DNA from: CAXPZW01 sp049594615
GTDB lineage: Bacteria > Bacteroidota > Bacteroidia > Flavobacteriales_D > Sanyastnellaceae
Length of the DNA stretch: 27,992 nt
Assembly: GCA_049594615.1 (NCBI GenBank)
Contig: JBMYJR010000038.1
Span: forward strand, 1-27,992
Direction: 5' to 3'
The translations under genes were made by a program, and so were the position numbers. Within the stretch, counting starts at the first letter, position 1, and each line of letters starts with the position of its first letter. The notes beneath the pieces were generated by a model. That model was not told the origin of the DNA and did not search any database. It saw nothing but the letters and a program-made list of their open reading frames with translations. This document shows, in pieces, positions 15,443 to 22,409 of this stretch.

Positions 15443-16714
15443 ATGGATTTGTTGGCCGCTTTTCTCAAGCACCGTCGCGTGTCCACCGACACCCGCACCG
15501 TGCAACCCGGAGACCTCTTCTTTGCCCTCAAAGGCGAACGGTTCGATGGCAACCAATACGCAAGCCAAGCCCTCGATGCCGGCGCAGCTTGGGCCATTGT
15601 GGACGACGCTACCGTGGCCGTTGACGATCGCTTTGTGCTGGTGGACGATGTGTTGACCGCATTGCAGGATCTTGCCCGTGCGTACCGCCGTCAACACTCG
15701 GCCACCTTCATTGGACTCACGGGGTCCAACGGCAAAACCACTACAAAGGAGCTCATGCGCGACGTGCTGGCGTCCACCTACCACACCCAGGCCACCCGCG
15801 GCAACCTCAACAACCACATTGGCGTGCCCCTCACCTTGCTTGAGATTGCGCCAGAGGTGGAGTACGCCATCATTGAAATGGGCGCCAACCACCAACGCGA
15901 AATCGCCCAACTCTCCGCCATTGCCGAACCCGACTGCGGTCTGATCACCAACATTGGCGAAGCGCATCTCGAAGGCTTCGGCGGGATGAAAGGCGTGCGC
16001 ATTGGCAAGGGGGAGCTGTTTGACTTTCTCGCAGCCCACGACCGCCCTGGATTCGTGAACGTGGACTTGCCGCCACTTGCTGACATGGCTAAAGAAAAAG
16101 GCATGCGCACCATTGCCTACAGCCTGCACGCCGGCAACCTCAACCTCAACGTCCAGTCGCACCCCACCCAACTCAAGTTCACCTGGCACCATGACGGTAC
16201 TGTACACGAAGTGCTCACCCAACTCACCGGAGCCTACAACCGCTTCAACGCTGCGGCTGCCATTGCCGTGGGCTTGCACTTCAAGGTGACCCCGGAGGCC
16301 ATCTCCCAAGCCCTGCGCGACTATGTGCCGGACAACAACCGCTCACAGTTAGCCAAGTCCGACCGCAACACCCTGATTTTGGACGCATACAACGCCAACC
16401 CATCCAGCATGACCCTGGCCTTGGACAACCTGGCCGGACTGGACGGCAAAGTGTTCTTCATCATCGGCGGCATGCGCGAGTTAGGAGACACCTCGAACCT
16501 GGCCCATCAACGCATCTGCGATCACGCGAAGCGCCTGGGGCTGGACGGCTGGCTGGTGGGGCATGAATTTGAGGCTGCTCAGACCAACTACCCCAAGTTT
16601 GCAGATGCCGACGCGGTGCGTGAAGCCCTTGCCTCCTCCTCCATCGAGGGCCATACGGTACTGATTAAAGGATCCCGCGGCATTCGATTGGAAACCGTGG
16701 TTGATCTGCTGTAA
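15443..16714 (+). CDS. murF: UDP-N-acetylmuramoyl-tripeptide--D-alanyl-D-alanine ligase
   Basis: Cytoplasmic ATP-dependent ligase that adds D-Ala-D-Ala to UDP-MurNAc-tripeptide, the last soluble step of peptidoglycan precursor synthesis. From ATG 15443 the protein has 423 residues. An N-terminal substrate domain starts near STDTRTVQPGDLFFAL. The P-loop is GLTGSNGKTTT (91-101). EMGANHQREI and TNIGEAHLEGFG follow in the central ATPase domain, and DAYNANPSSM sits at the start of the C-terminal domain. A longer open frame upstream to 15188 runs through gldJ and the terminator and is not credible. The gldJ-murF neighbourhood is seen in other flavobacteria as far as I recall. A tyrS promoter lies across its 3' end. 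Confidence 0.95.
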   Translation: MDLLAAFLKHRRVSTDTRTVQPGDLFFALKGERFDGNQYASQALDAGAAWAIVDDATVAVDDRFVLVDDVLTALQDLARAYRRQHSATFIGLTGSNGKTTTKELMRDVLASTYHTQATRGNLNNHIGVPLTLLEIAPEVEYAIIEMGANHQREIAQLSAIAEPDCGLITNIGEAHLEGFGGMKGVRIGKGELFDFLAAHDRPGFVNVDLPPLADMAKEKGMRTIAYSLHAGNLNLNVQSHPTQLKFTWHHDGTVHEVLTQLTGAYNRFNAAAAIAVGLHFKVTPEAISQALRDYVPDNNRSQLAKSDRNTLILDAYNANPSSMTLALDNLAGLDGKVFFIIGGMRELGDTSNLAHQRICDHAKRLGLDGWLVGHEFEAAQTNYPKFADADAVREALASSSIEGHTVLIKGSRGIRLETVVDLL

Positions 16715-16731
16715 CGCTTCCGGTATCTTTG
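16701..16731 (+). promoter_or_regulatory. Bacteroidota promoter of tyrS (TTG, 20-base spacer, TATCTTTG)
   Basis: TTG at 16701-16703 and TATCTTTG at 16724-16731 are separated by 20 bases, the expected layout of a primary-sigma promoter in Bacteroidota (-33 TTG and -7 TAnnTTTG). The -33 element is inside the last codons of murF. The box ends 19 bases before the tyrS ATG. This is the best promoter in the window. Confidence 0.7.
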
Positions 16732-16750
16732 CCCGCAAATTGAACCGGCC

Positions 16751-18025
16751 ATGAACCTGATCGAAGAACTGCGCTGGCGTGGGCTCCTGCACGACGCCAT
16801 CCCTGGAACCGAAGAACTCCTCCAAAAAGAAATGGTGACGGGGTATGTGGGCTTTGACCCTACGGCCGATTCCCTACACATTGGCAACCTGGTGCCGGTG
16901 ATGCTGTTGGTACACCTCCAACGCGCTGGTCACAAACCCGTTGCCCTGGTAGGCGGTGCTACAGGTATGGTGGGCGATCCGTCCGGAAAATCTGCCGAAC
17001 GTAACCTGCTCGACCTCGAGACCCTCAACCACAACTTGGAGTGTCAGAAAAAGCAACTCACCAAGTTCCTGGACTTTGACTGCGGCGACAATTCGGCCGA
17101 GGTGGTCAACAACTACGACTGGTTCCAAGGCATGGGCTTTTTGAACTTCATCCGCGATGTGGGCAAGAACATCACGGTCAACTACATGATGGCCAAGGAT
17201 TCGGTGAAAAACCGCCTGGAGAGCGGCATGAGCTTTACCGAATTCAGCTACCAACTCATCCAAGGCTACGACTTCTACCACCTGTACAAAGCCAAGAACT
17301 GCAAGCTGCAAATGGGCGGTTCGGACCAGTGGGGCAACATCACCACCGGCACCGAGCTCATTCGTAAAATGGACGGCGGTTCAGCATACGCGTTGACCGC
17401 GCCCTTGCTCAAGAAGGCAGACGGCTCCAAGTTTGGCAAGAGCGAAGGCGGCAACGTGTGGATCGACAAGGAGAAGACCTCGCCCTACAAGTTCTATCAA
17501 TACTGGCTCAACGCCTCGGACGAGGACGCCCCGAACCTGATTCGCGTGTTCACCCTCAAGACACAGGAAGAAATCGAAGCCCTCGAAGCCGAACACGCCG
17601 AGGCGCCTCACCGCCGCATCCTGCAAAAAGCCCTGGCAGAGGATGTGACCGTACGCGTACACAGCCAAGCAGACCTCGACACCGCGCTCAAAGCCTCGAG
17701 CTTGCTCTTTGGCAAATCCACCAAGGAAGACCTGGGCAGCATCTCCGAAGGCGACTTCATGAGCGTGTTTGAAGGCGTACCGCAAGCCACCGTACCTCGT
17801 GCTGCGGTGGAAAGCGGATTGGACATTGTTGCAGCGCTTGCTGGCGACACCCAATTTTTGGCGTCCAACGGCGACGCCCGCCGTGCGCTCAAGGAAAACG
17901 CCATCAGCGTAAACAAGGAAAAGGTGACCGGCGACAAGGTGATCACCGCAGCGGACCTGCTCAACGACCGCTACGTGCTGCTTCAAAAGGGCAAGAAGAA
18001 CTACTTCGTGCTGCGTGTAGACTGA
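16751..18025 (+). CDS. tyrS: Tyrosyl-tRNA synthetase
   Basis: Class I aminoacyl-tRNA synthetase that charges tRNA-Tyr. The 424 residues match the bacterial TyrRS length. The HIGH-type signature is HIGN (43-46), and the KMSKS-type loop is KFGKS (227-231). The tyrosine pocket sequence around GYDFYHLYKAKNCKLQMGGSDQWGN is intact. The C-terminal part, from about residue 350, is an S4-type RNA-binding domain (NAISVNKEKVTGD, NYFVLRV). ATG 16751 follows a strong TAnnTTTG promoter by 19 bases, giving a short leader. No T-box or other long leader control is present. Start and family assignment are secure. Confidence 0.97.
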   Translation: MNLIEELRWRGLLHDAIPGTEELLQKEMVTGYVGFDPTADSLHIGNLVPVMLLVHLQRAGHKPVALVGGATGMVGDPSGKSAERNLLDLETLNHNLECQKKQLTKFLDFDCGDNSAEVVNNYDWFQGMGFLNFIRDVGKNITVNYMMAKDSVKNRLESGMSFTEFSYQLIQGYDFYHLYKAKNCKLQMGGSDQWGNITTGTELIRKMDGGSAYALTAPLLKKADGSKFGKSEGGNVWIDKEKTSPYKFYQYWLNASDEDAPNLIRVFTLKTQEEIEALEAEHAEAPHRRILQKALAEDVTVRVHSQADLDTALKASSLLFGKSTKEDLGSISEGDFMSVFEGVPQATVPRAAVESGLDIVAALAGDTQFLASNGDARRALKENAISVNKEKVTGDKVITAADLLNDRYVLLQKGKKNYFVLRVD

Positions 18026-18069
18026 CCTGCGTATACCCGTTTCCCTCCCGGATATCGCGGCTTGGCTTT

Positions 18070-18101
18070 CCCAATTTTGAATTGGGGGCGGCTGCGTCCC
18101 C
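18070..18101. repeat. Overlapping small inverted repeats downstream of tyrS
   Basis: CCCAATT (18070-18076) and AATTGGG (18080-18086) form a seven-pair stem with a three-base loop. GGGGG (18083-18087) can alternatively pair with CCCCC (18097-18101). There is no T tract on either strand, so a classical terminator is not supported. It may act in transcript end processing, or be part of a dispersed intergenic repeat. Confidence 0.4.
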
Positions 18102-18190
18102 CTAAGGGTGGGGCATTCGCGCGCGAGTACTCGGGACGTTTGGGCACCGTGGCGCACATCTTGCACTGATGAATCCGCGAAACCACGAAG

Positions 18191-18578
18191 ATGAATTTTC
18201 CTAAACAACTCTTAACGCAGGCAACCCTTCTATCCCTGCTTGCGTCCTGTTCAATGACGGTTCCGTACACAGCGGAGCTGCAGCAGCAATACGAGCTGGG
18301 TACTGCCCAGATCAGCCGCCTGCAGTTTTACCTTTCGGACCCGGTTGTTCTTTACAGTTGTGCGGAAAAAAGCCAAGCAGGCACCAACACGGGGCAACTC
18401 GTGGTGGATGACGACCAACGCCTGGACGAAGGGAAACGGCAAGCTCAGCTACAGTGGAGACACGTACTTTGCACCACCCGGTTCGGGCAAGGCCCACTTG
18501 GAGGTCCAACTCCGCAAACTCCGCGAGCAGGCGCGCACCACGCGCATTGTTCCCGGACGCACACTTAAAGAACTGTGA
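18191..18578 (+). pseudogene. Broken lipoprotein gene (internal out-of-frame deletion)
   Basis: The first frame (ATG 18191) starts with a lipoprotein signal peptide, lipobox LASC with C20. PYTAELQQQYEL and ISRLQFYLSDPVVLYS follow, matching the start of a small Bacteroidota lipoprotein family I know only as hypothetical. After about 18410 this frame becomes low-quality sequence ending at 18568. The matching C-terminal part (AWTKGNGKLSYSGDTYF to RIVPGRTL) lies in the +2 frame up to 18578. The join around 18405-18418 also lacks a middle section that I estimate at 45-50 residues in relatives. A simple sequencing error would not remove that section, so this is a decayed gene or an unusual deletion. 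Function is unknown. Confidence 0.6.
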
Positions 18579-18664
18579 GCATTGACATAACGCGTGGTTA
18601 GCTACACCTTAAGTCTCTAGACCCAAAGGAACTAACCCACTTTCATGATTTCCTAGACAAGGAG

Positions 18665-18702
18665 GCGGTGGTTTGAGCAGGCTACCGCTTTCTTCTTTTC
18701 TG
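18665..18702 (+). terminator. Probable intrinsic terminator
   Basis: GCGGTGG (18665-18671) pairs with CTACCGC (18682-18688), with one G-T pair, and is followed by a T-rich run (TTTCTTCTTTTCT) from 18689. It lies about 90 bases past the broken lipoprotein gene and could end its transcript. The loop is ten bases and the tract is interrupted by C. Confidence 0.5.
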
Positions 18703-18925
18703 GACCTTTCGTTTTGAGCCTGTCAAGGGCATTCACCAAGTCATCTGCACCATCCACAAAGTCAAATGGGCATGGGGTTGGAAGTCTCTGCTGAGAATGG
18801 GAGCTTTCGCGTGTTCGCTTCTGGGCGGACCGAGTGGTGGAGGCGGGGGCGGCAGGGCCGGCAGCCCACGGGAGGGAACCTGCGCGGCAGGTAAAAAGAC
18901 AGCTTGTAGGACTTAACGCAACCGG
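18703..18925. other. Gene-free block with G+C-rich Gly-coding-like tract
   Basis: This is the larger part of the 347-base gap between the broken lipoprotein gene and the LuxE-like gene. Short open frames exist on both strands, but they are low-complexity (runs of Gly codons, or Arg/Pro codons on the other strand) and have no start context or known domain. The tract at about 18835-18885 is extremely G+C-rich. A small inverted repeat (ACCTGC gcg GCAGGT, 18881-18895) follows. I recognise no RNA gene. It may be a remnant or a dispersed intergenic element. Confidence 0.4.
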
Positions 18926-19933
18926 CTAGTCCACCATCAAATTGCACCCCCTCACTTCCGAAAAGTCCACCCGCCCAAGCACCTCAAACGTCCCATCCGC
19001 ATGGCAACGCCCCAAGTCTTGGGTCTCTATGAACGCGCAGCTGTGCACGTTGGCCAAATCCAGGATGCGCAATACACCGCTGCGGCCCACCTTCACGGGC
19101 GCAAACGGATCGCGCAGTTCACGGGGGTAGACGCGCATCCAATCAGGTGCGCTAAAGCGGCCGTTGCCTTTGGAGTAGGCTTGGCTCAAAAGCTCGGTCA
19201 TGCCGTACTCGCTGTGAATTGCGGGGGTGTGCAGGCGTTGCTGGAGGTAGGCGTGCAAGGCTTCTTTGGTGAGCTCCTCGCGGCGGCCCTTCATGCCTCC
19301 GGTTTCCATGACCACAGTATGCTGCAAGGGAAGCGGGGCGGCCAAATCCGCAAAGTCCATCAGCGCAAAAGAGACACCCAAAAGTACCGTAGGTATACCC
19401 AAAGCTTCGTTGTCGCGCACTTGGGTCAACAAGGCGGTGAGGTTGTCCAAGTAGAATCCGCTTTGATCGTAGTTGGAACGCTGGATGAGCGCATCGGCCA
19501 TGTGGACCAGCGAACTGCCTTGACGCTCGAGGTAGGCGGGCAACAAGCACAAAAAACACCACTCTGAAACGGGGCCGTATTGGCGCTCAAAACACGCAGT
19601 AAAAGAGGCCTCATACAACGCTAAGTCTTGCACGTAATGGCTGCTTGGCACCGCACCTGTGGTGCCCGAACTGGTGAACACCGCCTCAGCTCGGTCGCCG
19701 GTGGTCACACGGTGTTGCTTGAAAAAAGTGATGGGTAGAAATGGAATCTCTTCCACGGTTTGCACCGATTCGGGTGCAACATCCAACAGCTCCACATAGT
19801 TCTTGTATACAGGAACCTGCGCGGCTTGGTGGCGAAACACCTCAAGTGCCGTGTGCTCCCATTCTGGGGCCGTTCGCGGTTGCAGCAACCACGCTGCGCC
19901 GTCGAATCCCGATGATTGAAAGCCGGTCACCAC
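18926..19933 (-). CDS. LuxE/PaaK-family acyl transferase (acyl-protein synthetase-like)
   Basis: The family includes LuxE acyl-protein synthetase and is related to phenylacetate-CoA ligases; it activates a carboxylate with ATP. The 335-residue protein shows an adenylate-forming signature FTSSGTTGAVPSSHY (SSGTTG at 88-93), a later METGGMKGRREELTKE region, and EYGMTELLSQAY, which fits the substrate/adenylate site. It is shorter than acyl-CoA ligases and lacks their large C-terminal lid, as LuxE-like proteins do. The start is one of two adjacent GTG codons (19933 or 19930), the only sensible option before the divergent lipoprotein promoter. No LuxC or LuxD is nearby, so bioluminescence is not implied. 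Bacteroidota commonly carry such solo genes, with role unknown. Confidence 0.85.
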   Translation of the reverse strand: MVTGFQSSGFDGAAWLLQPRTAPEWEHTALEVFRHQAAQVPVYKNYVELLDVAPESVQTVEEIPFLPITFFKQHRVTTGDRAEAVFTSSGTTGAVPSSHYVQDLALYEASFTACFERQYGPVSEWCFLCLLPAYLERQGSSLVHMADALIQRSNYDQSGFYLDNLTALLTQVRDNEALGIPTVLLGVSFALMDFADLAAPLPLQHTVVMETGGMKGRREELTKEALHAYLQQRLHTPAIHSEYGMTELLSQAYSKGNGRFSAPDWMRVYPRELRDPFAPVKVGRSGVLRILDLANVHSCAFIETQDLGRCHADGTFEVLGRVDFSEVRGCNLMVD

Positions 19934-19944
19934 GCGGCAATTGC

Positions 19945-19952
19945 TAGATTTG
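19945..19952 (+). promoter_or_regulatory. Bacteroidota -7 promoter element (TAGATTTG) before the lipoprotein gene
   Basis: TAGATTTG matches TAnnTTTG exactly and ends six bases before the ATG at 19959. Transcription would begin at or next to the start codon, giving a leaderless or nearly leaderless mRNA. A TTG at 19916-19918 is somewhat too far away (26 bases) for a standard -33 element. Confidence 0.45.
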
Positions 19953-19958
19953 AACCGT

Positions 19959-20462
19959 ATGAAGTCACGTGCACTTTGGATGTTTTTGGCCTGCGGCGTA
20001 TTGCTCGCAGGATGCCTCGAAACTACTTCGTTTCCGGATGAACCCGAGATTACGTTTCAGGATTTTGTCCAATATCCCGATTCAGCCATCGTGACCATTG
20101 GTTTCACCGACGGTGACGGCAACGTTGGACTCGACCAGGCTGACACCACCGGTTCTTACTGCACCAACGGCTGCCTGTTCTACTGGAACTTCTTTTGCGA
20201 GTACTACGAGAAGGTAGACGGAGAGTGGGTGCACCAGTTCATCGACTGGACCGATCCGGACGAATTGCCGTTTTACTACCGCGTCCCGCGCGTGGTCCCA
20301 ACGGGACAGAATCCGTCATTGGAAGGCGAAATCGAAGTGGTGATGAAGCCCTTCTACTACTTGATTTCTGAGAACGACACCGCGCGGTTTGAAATCCGCA
20401 TCGCCGACCGGGATTTAAACGTGAGCAACACGGTCACCACCCCGACGTTTGTCAAGCCCTAG
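19959..20462 (+). CDS. Hypothetical lipoprotein
   Basis: A 167-residue protein starting at ATG 19959 with a textbook lipoprotein signal, MKSRALWMFLACGVLLAGC. The lipobox is LAGC and C19 is the lipidated cysteine. ATG 19959 is preferred over the start at 19941, which would lie on top of the promoter box. The mature part begins with acidic/Pro-rich sequence. It then has VTIGFTDGDGNVGL, a phrase common in Bacteroidota lipoproteins with Ig-like or SusE-like folds, and later RFEIRIADRDLNVSN. A Cys-rich patch (CTNGCLFYWNFFCEYY) could form disulfides. It is probably in the outer or inner membrane facing the periplasm. It is divergent from the LuxE-like gene and convergent with the symporter gene (six bases between stops). 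No specific function is recognised. Confidence 0.8.
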   Translation: MKSRALWMFLACGVLLAGCLETTSFPDEPEITFQDFVQYPDSAIVTIGFTDGDGNVGLDQADTTGSYCTNGCLFYWNFFCEYYEKVDGEWVHQFIDWTDPDELPFYYRVPRVVPTGQNPSLEGEIEVVMKPFYYLISENDTARFEIRIADRDLNVSNTVTTPTFVKP

Positions 20463-20468
20463 TCTGGA

Positions 20469-22205
20469 TTAGATCTCCCCGTCCAGCGCTTCGCTGATGG
20501 CCAAAACTTGATCGCCAGCAGTCTCCAACAAGCCCAAGGTTTCCATGTAGTACATGCCCGATTCGATGCTGTACTTGGCCTTTTCAATGTCCTTCAGGTG
20601 CTTCTTGCGCAGCTTGTTGTACTTGTCGTTCACCGCTTGTTCCAAAGTGCGTGCCGCCTCAACGTCCACACCGGGTTTGGTTTGACTCAGATTGGCATTC
20701 ATTTGGTTGAGCGCATCCTCCAGGGTGTCAAACATCTCTTTCAAGTGCTCGCGCTGCTTGGGCACAAAGTACACGCGCTTTTCGCCTTTGACTTGAATGG
20801 TTTTGGACACCTGGAAGTACACGTCACCAATGCGCTCCAAGTCGTTGGCGATCGAGAGCAGTGAACGCATGCGGTTACTGGTTTCCTCGGTCAATTCTGC
20901 GTTAGACAGCTTGGTGAGGTACTTGGCAATCTCTACCTCCATGCGGTCGGTCATCTCTTCGTAGAGCTTGATTTTGTCGATGGACTTGCCGAGTTCACGC
21001 TTGTCGGAAATCTCGAGTTGGGCGCGCACCATGCCGTTCATTTTGGTGGTGATTTCGCCAAATCGTGCGGCTTCTTTTTGGGCTTGAAAGAGCGATAGCT
21101 CAGGGGTTTCATGCAAGCCACGGCCGATGTACTCGAGGGTGAATTCGTCGTCCCCACCTTTGCTCTTGACCATGCGGGTCACCAGCTTGGCAATGAAGTC
21201 CACAAACCAAATCAAAAGCAAGGTATTGATGATGTTGAAGCAGGTGTGGAAGAGCGAAAGTCCGGTTTGCGCGGCTTTGGCATACTCCTCTTTGACCGCC
21301 TCGGTAGCGCCCTCTGCAAGTGGCACGTTGGGGTTCATGAGTCCGAAGTACTCTGCCAACGCGTACCCTACTCCATTCAGGAAAAAGGAGAACACAAAGA
21401 TCATCCACACCACCCCGAAGATGTTGAAGATGAAGTGTGCACGCGCTGCACGTTTGGCGTGTACGTTGCCGATCAGCGCCGCGAGGTTGGCAGTTATGGT
21501 GGTCCCGATGTTCTCGCCCAAAACAATGGCCGCGGCCAGGTTGAACGGGAGACCACTGCCCAAGAACAGCAGGGTCAGCGCCATGGCGGCCGACGAGCTT
21601 TGGACAATCACGGTCAACAAGGTGCCAATCAGTACGAAGAACAGAATGCCACCAATGCCACTGGAAGCCAAGTCATTCACCCACAGGATGAAGTCCTGGT
21701 TTTGGTCCAAGTGGAGGTCCTTCACCACGTTTTTCAGGGCAGAGAGTCCCAAGAACAACAGGCCAAAACCCATCAAAAATTCGCCCAGGGACCGGTAACG
21801 GCTGCTCTTGACAAAGAGCATGGGAAAGGCCAAGGCCATGATGGGCAGCGAGTAGGTCGACAGCGAGAACTTGCCCACGCCCAGCACGATGAGCCAAGCA
21901 GTCATGGTGGTTCCGATGTTGGCGCCCATGATGACCCCAATGGCCTGCTTGAGTTTGAGCAGCCCGGCGTTCACAAAGCTCACGATCATCACCGTAGTGG
22001 CCGACGAACTCTGGATCAGGCAGGTGGTGACAAAACCGGTCAGCACCCCGCTGAGTCGGTTGTTGGTCATGGCGCCGAGGATGTCACGCAAACGTGATCC
22101 GGCTACTTTTTGAATGCCGTCGCTCATGACCTTCATTCCGAACAGGAAGAACGCCAAGGCTCCGACGACCTGGAGGACCAGGAAAATGATTTCACCTACA
22201 CCCAT
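20469..22205 (-). CDS. Na/Pi cotransporter family protein with PhoU-like C-terminal domain
   Basis: Sodium-phosphate symporter of the NptA/PNaS family in the inner membrane. The 578 residues start with the inverted-repeat transporter core. QSSS motifs at 65-68 and 202-205 are each followed by GANIGTT (94-100) or GENIGTT (230-236), the paired signatures of the family. Hydrophobic helices extend to about residue 330. The remainder (about 340-575) is a soluble helical PhoU-like domain (LLSIANDLERIGDVYFQVSK), which in related proteins may sense or tune phosphate uptake. ATG 22205 lies 22 bases after a TACTTTTG promoter box. No phosphate-regulon site is evident. Length and domain order are typical, so this is a confident family call; the ion and substrate are inferred from the family. 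Confidence 0.93.
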   Translation of the reverse strand: MGVGEIIFLVLQVVGALAFFLFGMKVMSDGIQKVAGSRLRDILGAMTNNRLSGVLTGFVTTCLIQSSSATTVMIVSFVNAGLLKLKQAIGVIMGANIGTTMTAWLIVLGVGKFSLSTYSLPIMALAFPMLFVKSSRYRSLGEFLMGFGLLFLGLSALKNVVKDLHLDQNQDFILWVNDLASSGIGGILFFVLIGTLLTVIVQSSSAAMALTLLFLGSGLPFNLAAAIVLGENIGTTITANLAALIGNVHAKRAARAHFIFNIFGVVWMIFVFSFFLNGVGYALAEYFGLMNPNVPLAEGATEAVKEEYAKAAQTGLSLFHTCFNIINTLLLIWFVDFIAKLVTRMVKSKGGDDEFTLEYIGRGLHETPELSLFQAQKEAARFGEITTKMNGMVRAQLEISDKRELGKSIDKIKLYEEMTDRMEVEIAKYLTKLSNAELTEETSNRMRSLLSIANDLERIGDVYFQVSKTIQVKGEKRVYFVPKQREHLKEMFDTLEDALNQMNANLSQTKPGVDVEAARTLEQAVNDKYNKLRKKHLKDIEKAKYSIESGMYYMETLGLLETAGDQVLAISEALDGEI

Positions 22206-22227
22206 TGTGCCTTTGGTTGGACGACCG

Positions 22228-22235
22228 CAAAAGTA
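22228..22235 (-). promoter_or_regulatory. Bacteroidota -7 promoter element (TACTTTTG) for the Na/Pi symporter
   Basis: The minus strand reads TACTTTTG, matching TAnnTTTG, and ends 22 bases before the symporter ATG at 22205. This spacing is close to those at pdhA and tyrS. I found no good -33 TTG. Confidence 0.5.
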
Positions 22236-22350
22236 CCCAATTCCCGTGCAGGGCGTGTAGGTCTTGCGCGGAACACTTCACGCCGTGAAAATCAAAAAAA
22301 TGCCCCGCCGCTGTGTAGTATCGCACCATTGTTAACGCGGACATAACATC

Positions 22351-22376
22351 CTTCCCGGGAAGTCCCAATTGGAAGG
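22351..22376. promoter_or_regulatory. Cluster of palindromes upstream of the large T9SS cargo gene
   Basis: CTTCCCGGGAAG (22351-22362) is a perfect 12-base palindrome. CCAATTGG (22365-22372) follows two bases later, and CCTTCC (22350-22355) can pair with GGAAGG (22371-22376). The cluster lies about 35-60 bases before the cargo ATG, near a degenerate -7 box (GAACTTTG, about 22379). It could be an operator or an mRNA-leader hairpin; neither is shown. Confidence 0.35.
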
Positions 22377-22409
22377 CCGAACTTTGACCTTCAACTTGCT
22401 TCAACACTT

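Noticed and set aside
18762..18947. Minus-strand small open frame with Arg/Pro/Cys-rich product
   Set aside because: Its composition comes from the G+C-rich tract, it overlaps the end of the LuxE-like gene, and it has no recognisable domain or start site.
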